64,000 nt of DNA, from assembly GCA_035048495.1 (NCBI GenBank), contig CM068547.1, positions 30,387,913 to 30,451,912 of the forward strand. The letters run 5' to 3'. Below, one piece after another: positions 57,013-64,000 of this stretch; position 1 is the first letter of the stretch, and every line of letters begins with the position of its first letter. Origin of the DNA: Euptelea pleiosperma (taxonomy: Eukaryota; Streptophyta; Magnoliopsida; Ranunculales; Eupteleaceae). The notes below the pieces were generated by a model, which did not search any database, was not told the origin of the DNA, and saw only the letters and a list, made by a program, of their open reading frames with translations. The position numbers and the translations under genes are program-made.

Positions 57013-57430
57013 GTGGTGGCCTGCCGGTGTCGAGATTATCCGCATCCAAGGCATCTCTGCGCGAAATTCACCTTCAACAAAACGCCTCATGATCACTTCT
57101 GTAAAAAGGTTCTATTTTGGATGCATCTCTGCGTGAAATTCACCTTCAACAAAACGCCTCATGATCACTTCTGTAAAGAGGTTCTATTTTTAATTACAAG
57201 TATTATCCTACGGTAGGTCGACTAATTGAGAGGGCCCCACTTAGACAATCGATAGGGTCCCTCTTGGATGGGCCATATGGCCCATTTCCCCCAAAAATCT
57301 TACTGATTGTGGATTGCTAAAATGAAGCTAAAGATGGTTTAATGGTTGCAGTGTTACTGTGTAAATCCTGGACCGGCGTTCCAATGGATCACTGCCATGC
57401 AACGGATCGCGAACCCAAGTGGAAGGTTCT
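57013..57430 (+). pseudogene. RIN13-like fragment 1b (exons 2-3 only)
   Basis: An exon 2 copy (57013-57108) encodes VVACRCRDYPHPRHLCAKF..NKTPHDHFC. Its last 72 bp are repeated in tandem and in frame (57051-57122 and 57123-57194). An exon 3 copy starts at 57352 after the same 'aatggttgcag' acceptor but lacks 25 nt that encode YVCDSIAP, which also shifts the frame. There is no exon 1. The intron between them keeps 'gattgtggattgctaaa' from copy 1's intron 2. It is a decayed partial tandem duplicate. Confidence 0.82.
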
Positions 57431-58260
57431 GAGACATGACAATCTGACTCGCGCACGTCACTAAACTACACATCCTCCAGGTTGTATATATGCACGTGAG
57501 CTCGTCGATCCGCTTGATTTTCAGAATTCTAGTTGTGGTAAGACAATGCTGACTGGATTTTGACTGCCGGAATCTGACGCACAGGTGCAATTTTTACTAC
57601 TTATATAGCAACGCGCTTTGAAAATGTTTCGATAAGGCAAGCGTGTGTTTGATATACCATTGGAAGGTTCTTGGTAGATGAGATATGTTTGCAGATGTAT
57701 GTATGGATATTTGAATTTGGATTCAGAAACAAGAAATCAAACAGTGTTTCTGCATAGGAAGAAACCCGGTTCGATTAATCTTTTAAAGGGAAATGCTTAA
57801 ATGGGTTCGATAAAAAAAAGTTCAGTCGCAAGTAATGGAATGGAGTGATCTAGACTTGCAAGGATCAATGCATGTTCATCACCAACAACATCCAGATGCC
57901 CTAATTTTTTAGGGTCTTTTTTTTTTTGATGATGTCTCGATCAGATTAATTAATGGGGTTTTTTCTTTTTTTTTTATTGGAGTTTCTTAGTTTTTGTTTC
58001 TTACTGCAGATTCAGGGATTTGTTGATGCCTTGATCGTTTATTTTTCCTTATCGGATTGGTACCGAATCACAGATTGTCGATCGGTACCAGATCGACCTT
58101 GTTCCGATCCGATATAGACCCGATATCAATATTATATATAAAATATATTTAATTGCATAAATATACATTTTTTAAATACATGGCTAATGGATTTCTTATT
58201 GGATCGGGTCCAGATCAATACTAATCCGACTCAAACCCGATCCATTGCCAGCCTACATCT
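57431..58260. other. 3' flank of fragment 1b and hAT-like debris
   Basis: 57567-57720 repeats the 3' flank of copy 1 ('gccggaatctgacgca', 'ggtagatgagatat'), showing that the duplication included it. 58040-58255 has 'gatccgatatagacccgat' words like those of the hAT-like piece at 46600. Confidence 0.5.
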
Positions 58261-58845
58261 GGGCCCATTGGCCGCATGGATGTTTTGCCAACCCATTGGT
58301 AGATATATAAACCAAAAATCACAATAATTGGTAATCTCTAGCCATCATATTTTAGTACTTTTTAATGCATTATTCTAACCGTTGGATTCAAGCATTTTTT
58401 TTTTTTTAGTACTGCCACAAACGCTAAATATCCATGTGGTCAGTGGGCCTAGACGGCAGTTGGTGAAATGGTCTATATATCAGAGGTTCAGGATTGGTTA
58501 TTGCGCAATTGCAGGTCCAAACGTGGCCCAAAGATTAAACAGCCTATAGCCATGATATGACCCAAAGTGCTCGAAAAAACAGAAAAAGCACCAACTTTTG
58601 TAGGAGCAGGAGCCACTGTATTTTCCTTCTTTTGTTACCAAAATAAACCTGATTAGTGATTTCTTAACTTTGAATCTGAGCACGCCAAATAAGGCTCGAA
58701 ATATACGGTTAAAAATAAAGCATGAAAAAGATTATAATCCAATAGATAAAAAATACTAATCAGGTTGAATTTTGGTAAGTCCATCTAAGGATGGGCTAAA
58801 CATCCATACGGTCAGTGGTCTCTAAGAACGTGCCACGTGGTTAAG
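58260..58845. repeat. Two family A-related MITEs
   Basis: About 58260-58470 (GGGCCCATTGGCC subtype) and about 58640-58845 ('gaacgtgccacgtggtta' at the right end). Confidence 0.6.
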
Positions 58846-59046
58846 TAAGTTTAGGTGAACTTTAGTTGTCACAACTAATAAGAAGTAGACAGACATCAGT
58901 GTAAATTAAAGTAGATACTTAAAAAAAGAAACTTCTTTAAAGTCCAGTGGTCCCCACATAAGTTGTATGACTGCGTGTGGACACCGCAAAAACTTTTTAT
59001 TTTTAAGTAAAGTTGCGAGAAAAAGATGTAACAATGTATGCCTGAA

Positions 59047-59432
59047 GAGTCCATCTAGAGCTACACCCATTTCTTACATCCAGTTCTTACACCCGAGGGT
59101 GGGGCCCATGTGGAGATCATGTTGGATAATCCAACCGCACAATGAGTTTGTCATGCTATGGTTACCCTCCTCACAAAAGATCAGGAAAATTAAACATTCC
59201 TAACCTCATAACCTCATGAAAAGTAGACTTTAATTTGAAAAATCCAGACCATCCAGTTAAACACTATTTTGGGTCAATTTTTTAAATTGTTAGCAATGTC
59301 AAACTGAACTGATTTTTGGTGATGATGATCATCATGGCAGAGCACTTCAATGTATGGTTGGATTGTCCAACATGATCTCTATGTGGGCCCCACCCCCCGG
59401 TGTGGGAACTGGATGTAGCTCTAGACGGACTC
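59047..59432. mobile_element. Family C MULE MITE, 9-bp target duplication (8/9)
   Basis: Ends GAGTCCATCTAGAGCTACA and the inverted 'tgtagctctagacggactc'. The flanks atgcctgaa (59038-59046) and aggcctgaa (59433-59441) differ at one base. Close relative of 31758. Confidence 0.87.
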
Positions 59433-59445
59433 AGGCCTGAAACTG

Positions 59446-59785
59446 TTTCATTTGCCAGAAGCGGCATTTTTGGTAGTCATCCCTGCCATCTGGGCCCGTT
59501 GACCGCATGGATGTTTATCCCACCCCTTGGAGGATATATGGACCAAAATTACCTTATTTGGTAATCTTTAACCATTAGATTTTAACACTTTTTAGCACTT
59601 TTTAAGGTGTTCTTATAGCCGTTGAATGCTACCATTATTTGAGTACTAAACCCAACGGCTAAAAATCATTAAACAAGCTGATTTTTTGTAAGAAGGTCTA
59701 TTAAGGGGTGGGCTAAACATCCATGCGGTCAGTGGGCCCAGATGGCAGTGGTGACTATCAAAAATGCCGCTTCCGCAAATGAAAA
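59446..59785. mobile_element. Family A-related MITE (GGGCCC subtype), long inverted repeat
   Basis: Ends TTTCATTTGC..GAAGCGGC and the inverted 'gccgcttccgcaaatgaaa'. The palindrome continues through 'gaccgcatgga' / 'tccatgcggtc'. It starts a few bases after the previous element's duplication. Confidence 0.75.
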
Positions 59786-59974
59786 GATCCTCGTACAGAA
59801 GAACGATAGGTCATATGATGGAACCTTGGGGAATCCTAACTTGGCATGTAAGGGAGAACAATTAATGGGTCCGACCCAAGACCCATGATTGGGAAGTTTT
59901 AGGCCTATGGGCTAACCTACCCCACTTAGGTGTCAACTAGACCACATCTTCTAGTGGTCAACCACAAATCTTGG

Positions 59975-60250
59975 GGGGCGCTGACCGTATGGATGTTTGG
60001 CCAGTCCCTCAGTGAACCTTCAAACCAAAAATCAGTCTGATTAGTGATTTCTAAGCGTTAGATTGAAATTATTTTCATGGGTTGATTTTAACCGTAGGAA
60101 TTTGAGCATTATTGAGCGTTAATTGGGCTGATTTTTGGTCCGCAGATCCACCGAGGTACTGGCCAAACATCCATACGTCCAGCGCCCCCTAATAGTGTGC
60201 CATGTGGCTCGTATTGTGGGTTGTGACCGAAGTTTTTACTCCACACACAC
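59975..60250. repeat. Family A MITE, centre shortened
   Basis: 'ggggcgctgaccgtatggat' at the left and 'catacgtccagcgccccct' at the right, followed by 'gccatgtggctcgtattgtg'. Confidence 0.7.
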
Positions 60251-60380
60251 TAAAAAAACGTCGCAGACAATCGAGTGGAGATCGACAGTCCACGTGGCTG
60301 TAACTTTTTTTTTTGTGTGAACTAAAAAAAACAGATAAAAAATAAAATAAAATAAAATAATATTGCACTTGAGGGTAGTT

Positions 60381-60450
60381 GCCGTGTTGACCTTAATTTC
60401 TTCAATCCCAAGGTCTACGGCGGTTGGATAGCAGAGAAGAACTTTGTTCC
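60381..60450 (+). promoter_or_regulatory. Displaced promoter piece of RIN13-like copy 2
   Basis: 'gccgtgttgacctt' (with TTGACC at 60387-60392) and the following 'ggttggatagc' match the copy 1 flank at 53638-53700. In copy 1 this lies about 220 bp before the ATG; here it lies about 1.0 kb before it because two MITEs separate it from the leader. Confidence 0.6.
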
Positions 60451-60461
60451 TGCCGCCGTCA

Positions 60462-60872
60462 GCAAAATTACTTAACGGTTAAACGGACTGGGGGCGTTAC
60501 CGTTTAAACCGTTTAAACGGCCGTTAAAACAGATTGAAATGCCCAGGGGCAAAAATGAAAAAAAACGGAATTTAACGGAATTAAACGGTTTTAATGAAAA
60601 AAACGGAAAAAATAGCACTGAAATTCAAAATTTGAAATTTGAAAATTAAAAAAAAATAAAATTAAACGGATTTTAATGGAAATTAAACGGATTTAAATGC
60701 CGTTTTTTTTCCACAAAATTTTTCAGAATTAAACGGCTGTTTAAACGATTTTAACGGCCATTAAAACAAAAAGAACGGCCGTTTTTTTCAAAACTGATAA
60801 AACATGTTTAAACGGTTTTAATGAAAACGGGCTTGGGGTGTTACCGTTTAAACGGCTTTTTTTAAAACCATA
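60462..60872. mobile_element. hAT MITE, family B (TTTAAACGG subtype)
   Basis: 'cggttaaacggactgggggc' at the left and 'tttaaaaccata' at the right. The left CAAGG end is lost. It lies in the upstream region of RIN13-like copy 2. Confidence 0.7.
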
Positions 60873-60874
60873 GT

Positions 60875-61235
60875 ATAAACCACGTGACATATTCTTAGAG
60901 ATTTCTGACCTTAAGATGTTTGGCCCAGTCCTATATGGACATACAAGCCAAAAATTAATCTCATTACTAATTTCTATGCGTTGAATTGGAGTCCTTTTCC
61001 CGGGTTTACATTTAACCGTGGAATTTGATAATTATTGACCATTATTTGGGGTACAAAATTACAAATATCCAAAGGTTTGAAATCACTAATCAAGCTGATT
61101 TTTGGTCTGTAGATCAACCGAGGGATTGGTCAAACAACCACACGGTCAGCATCCTCTAAAAGTGTGCCACGTTGCTCATATTGTGGGGCGGTCAGGAGCT
61201 TTGTTAACCGGCGGCGGTTAGCAAAGTTCTACACC
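60875..61235. mobile_element. Family A MITE in the upstream region of copy 2
   Basis: 'ataaaccacgtgacat' at the left; 'gtgtgccacgttgctcatat' and 'gcggttagcaaagttctac' at the right. Confidence 0.7.
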
Positions 61236-61409
61236 GGTGGATTACAGGACCCCAAAAAATTTACATAGTCCTTCCCTCGCTCCAAACTCCAAAGCAACGT
61301 TAGAGTATTCAACGGCCAGATGCTTCCCTCTCTCTGTATTCTTCTCTGGAATTTCTCTGTAAAGGCTCTCATCTGGGTCTGATTTCTTCAAAATTAGAAG
61401 ACAATAAAG
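61236..61409 (+). promoter_or_regulatory. Leader of RIN13-like copy 2
   Basis: 'ttagagtattcaacggcc', (CT)n and 'ttctctggaatttctctgta' match the leaders of copies 1 and 3 up to the ATG at 61410. Confidence 0.55.
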
Positions 61410-61967
61410 ATGGCTAACGATGGGATTGTGGTTCTAGATTACTCATCGAAAGAAGAGGGAAGTACTCCGAGATGCCTCTTTCGTTCACCCACGATGAAGA
61501 AGAACTTCGCCATGAAAGATGAGGATAAGAAGAAGAAGAAGAAGGAGAGTCTGTTCGAAGACGACGATGACGACTGTGTAATCTTAGATTATAATCCATT
61601 TCTGTCTTTCAACAACCTCTCTATCAGCGACCACTACGACGACGATCAAGATCTCTCCATCATCGCCGAACAAGGCCAAGTATTGTTCACAAAACCTAAT
61701 CTCCTCTGCTTTTCCACCTCTATGTTCTTTATTTCATTTTTTATTGCATACGGCCATGCTTTTATTTATTAAAGTCTGGTCCGTACTTCATTACCAATGA
61801 TTCCTGGGATGGGCGGTGGTGATTTTGTGTTGCTCGCTAATTTTCTTTTGGGCTGTGGTTGATGTTGTGAACTTGTCAAGGTGGCCTGTCGAGATTATCC
61901 GCATTCTAGGCATCTCTGCGTGAAATTCCCCTTCAACAAAACGCCTCATGATACCTTCTGCAAACAG
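61410..61967 (+). pseudogene. RIN13-like copy 2, last exon missing
   Basis: Exon 1 (61410-61679, 90 codons) encodes MANDGIVVLDYSSKEEG..., a lysine run, DDDDDCVILDYNPFL and DLSIIAEQGQ. Exon 2 (61881-61967) encodes VACRDYPHSRHLCVKFPFNKTPHDTFCKQ. Both keep frame and GT-AG ends. Exon 3, with the CYCYVCDS core, is not found before copy 3 begins at 63110; MITEs fill the space. Without it the Cys/His domain is cut in half. It could be a truncated but expressed gene; pseudogene is the safer call. Confidence 0.65.
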
Positions 61968-62249
61968 GTTCTATTTCTAATGATGGGCGGCCTCAAATTT
62001 TCAAAATAACAGGGGGGGTATGTCAAAAATCCTCTAAAATATAATGTGTACAATTGAGGCCATTCGACTATTGGACTCAAGAGATCCACGCAGTTGTTGC
62101 CTCTTGAACTGTGGATCTCTTGAATCCAATGGTCGGTCTCAAAGGACACTTTTTTGTCCTTTTATCCGTGGGATAACATTTTCCATAGAAAATGGGCCAG
62201 CTCAGCGCGTCGGATTGAATGTCGACCCGGCAGTAAAACTTATATGACT

Positions 62250-62960
62250 GCCCTAAATGACCGCCCACAATATGAGCCGAATGGCATACTTTTAGAGAAC
62301 TCTAACCATATGGATGTTTGGTCAATTCCTATATGGGTCTACAAACCAAAATCAGCCTGGGTAGTGATTTCTAAGCGTTGGATTGGATTTGACTCATTTT
62401 CATTGGTTGACTTGAACCGTATGAATTTGAGCATTATTGGCCATTATTTGGGTACATGGATCTATGGGTTAAAATACGGCCGTTATAATGGATTCGGATT
62501 TCACCCATTACGTTATGAACCGTTAAAAGGCTGAAAAATAACAGCCATTATTTTCTGTTATTTTTCCGTTATAACGAAAATAGGGGTCGTTATTTTCTGG
62601 AAATTTTTGTGAAAAAAAAAAACGACTGTTATTTCCGTCATTTTTCCTTTTTTACCATTTTTTTTCATTATTTTTTATTTTTTGAAAATTTGAAATTCAA
62701 ATGTCAAATATCAAAATTTGAATTTAAGTGCCATTTTTCCGATATTTCCATTATTTTGCCGTTATTTTTCCGTTTTTGCCCCTGAGCATTACAATTCGTT
62801 ATAACTGAAAAAAACGGTAACGCCATCAGTCCGTTATACCATTATAACGGCCCCTTTTCTAAAGGTTTTAAATCACTAATAAGGCTGATTTTTGGTTTGT
62901 AGGGCCATATAGGGACTGGCCATTCATAAGATCAAAGTCCTCTAAGCATATGCTAAGTTA
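62250..62960. mobile_element. Family A MITE split by a hAT MITE
   Basis: The left arm of family A (62260-62465: 'cgcccacaatatgagccga') and the right arm (62866-62955: 'aaatcactaataaggctga') are separated by a GTTATAACGG-type family B element (about 62468-62865). The break is in the centre, at 'gatccaaaggttt' of the family consensus. Confidence 0.75.
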
Positions 62961-63109
62961 TACTCGTCTAGTCGTCTCTCCCTCACCCCAAAGACCGGAA
63001 CTCAAACATTAGAGTATTCCCCGGTCAACTGCTTCTCTCTCTCTGGAATTTCTGTGTAAAGGCTCTCATGATCTGCGTCCGATTTCTCCAAAATTGGAAG
63101 AGAAGAAAG
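62961..63109 (+). promoter_or_regulatory. 5' flank and leader of RIN13-like copy 3
   Basis: 'ctccctcaccccaaagaccgg' and 'attagagtattcc' match the other copies. GGTCAA at about 63023 is a W-box read on -. (CT)n and 'ctggaatttctgtgtaaagg' precede the ATG at 63110. Confidence 0.5.
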
Positions 63110-63667
63110 ATGGGTAAAGATGGGATTGACCAGGTGAGAGAAATCTCGCCGGAAGAAGAGGATGAAAGTCGTCTGAGAAACGTGCTTTTGAAGATGGCTA
63201 AAGATGGGATTGAGTCGGGAGAATTATCGTATGACGAAGAGGAGGAAAGTCTTAAGAGATATGTTCTTACGAAAATTGCTAAAGATGGGATTGAGGCGAT
63301 GCAATCCTTGTCCGACGAAGAGTTGGAAAGTTTTCAGAGATACGTCATTTCGACGTTAGATAGTCTGTTGGAAAACAAAGATGACGATTGTGTCATCTTA
63401 GACTATAATCCATTCCTGTCCTTCACCAAGCTCTCTATCAATGACGATCAAGATCTCTCCGTCGTCGCTGAACAAGGCCAGGTATGGTTCACAAAACCTT
63501 AATCTCAACTGCTTTTCAATGAACAATGATTCCTGGATTTGACGGTGGTGATTTCATGTTGTTGTTGACTTGTCAAGTTGGTGGCCTGTCGAGATTATCC
63601 GCATCCGAGGCGGCTCTGTGCCAACTTCCCCTTCAACAAAACGCCTCATGATCGCTTCTGTAAACAG
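63110..63667 (+). CDS. RIN13-like copy 3, triplicated N-terminal module (runs off the window)
   Basis: Exon 1 (63110-63481, 124 codons) opens with three related units of 27-28 residues: MGKDGIDQVREISPEEED, MAKDGIESGELSYDEEEE and IAKDGIEAMQSLSDEELE (63110, 63194 and 63275), each ending in a basic-aromatic LRNV/KRYV/QRYV. Then come DDDCVILDYNPFL and DLSVVAEQGQ. Exon 2 (63578-63667) encodes LVACRDYPHPRRLCANFPFNKTPHDRFCKQ. The expected exon 3 would lie beyond 64000. The lysine run of copies 1 and 2 is absent. ATG at 63110 is chosen over 63068 because it aligns with the starts of the other copies. Same RIN13-like family; function inferred only. Confidence 0.75.
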
Positions 63668-63733
63668 GTTCTATTTTTAATTACATTATTAGTCTTCTGA
63701 TTTTACCAAAGATTAGATTAATATTCTACTGTC

Positions 63734-64000
63734 CAAGGTTTAAAAGGGGCCATTATAATGGACTGGGGGCGTTACCATTTTTTCCGTTAAAACGAAAATA
63801 ACGCTCAAGGGCAAAAATGTAAAGTACTGGGAAAATAACGGAAAAAATGGAAAAAATTGCTCTGGAAATCAAATTTTGAAATTTGAATATCAGATTTTCA
63901 AGAAACGGAAAGTAACGGAAATAACAGCCATTTTTTCCTCAAATATTTTCAGAAAATAATGATCGTCATTTTCGTTATAACGGAAAAATAGCGGCCATTG
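63734..64000. mobile_element. hAT MITE, family B, cut by the window edge
   Basis: Starts CAAGGTTTAAAAGGGGCC at 63734, preceded by ctactgtc as the candidate left octamer. It lies in intron 2 of RIN13-like copy 3. Confidence 0.75.

Noticed and set aside
62154..62534. 126-residue reading frame as a gene
   Set aside because: It covers the left arm of a family A MITE and the start of a family B MITE.
1..64000. LTR retrotransposons
   Set aside because: No gag, protease, integrase or paired LTRs were recognised; the retroelements seen are LINE and SINE pieces only.

Overview
This window is nuclear DNA from a flowering plant. The evidence is plant-specific gene families (a BOU-type mitochondrial carrier, a PYR/PYL/RCAR abscisic-acid receptor, a RIN13-like family), an elongator tRNA-Met gene with the short intron typical of plants, GT-AG introns, and dense plant-type MITEs. 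The species cannot be fixed from the sequence; a woody, possibly magnoliid genome is only a guess. Genes fill a small part of the window and transposon debris fills most of it.

Layout. 0-2 kb: palindromic Mutator-like (MULE) MITEs, then an orphan promoter-like stretch. 4.6-7.2 kb: BOU on +, with a 5' UTR intron. 8.8-9.4 kb: a 5'-truncated LINE with target-site duplications. 10.0-17.7 kb: on -, four recognisable exons of the alpha subunit of PPi-dependent phosphofructokinase (PFP), with the middle of the gene missing and an RTE-type LINE in the gap, so a pseudogene. 18-28 kb: MITEs, a tRNA-Met gene and minisatellites. 28.5-29.1 kb: an intronless ABA receptor on -, with two MULE MITEs upstream that carry G-boxes. 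29.7-47 kb: nested MITEs, SINE-like pieces and hAT elements, including a 2.2-kb hAT shell filled by other insertions. 47.4-49.6 kb: a four-exon gene on - for a small uncharacterised coiled-coil protein. 52.2-52.75 kb: three copies of a 178-bp tandem repeat. 53.9 kb to the right edge: a tandem cluster of RIN13-like genes (one complete three-exon gene, one exon 2-3 fragment, one copy lacking its last exon, one copy running off the window).

Four repeat groups recur. Family A MITEs are near-perfect palindromes of about 300-400 bp with CCACGTGG in both arms; one has a perfect 9-bp target-site duplication. Family C MITEs are also MULE-type (9-bp duplications) but with different arms. Family B is a hAT MITE (CAAGG/CATGG ends, 8-bp duplications) rich in GTTATAACGG or TTTAAACGG. 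PIF/Harbinger MITEs have TTA/TAA duplications.

The genes do not form an operon or an evident pathway. The most notable points are the RIN13-like cluster, whose third copy has an internally triplicated N-terminal module; MITE-borne G-boxes upstream of the ABA receptor; the four-exon gene, whose exons are each too short to stand out alone; and the decayed PFP-alpha locus.
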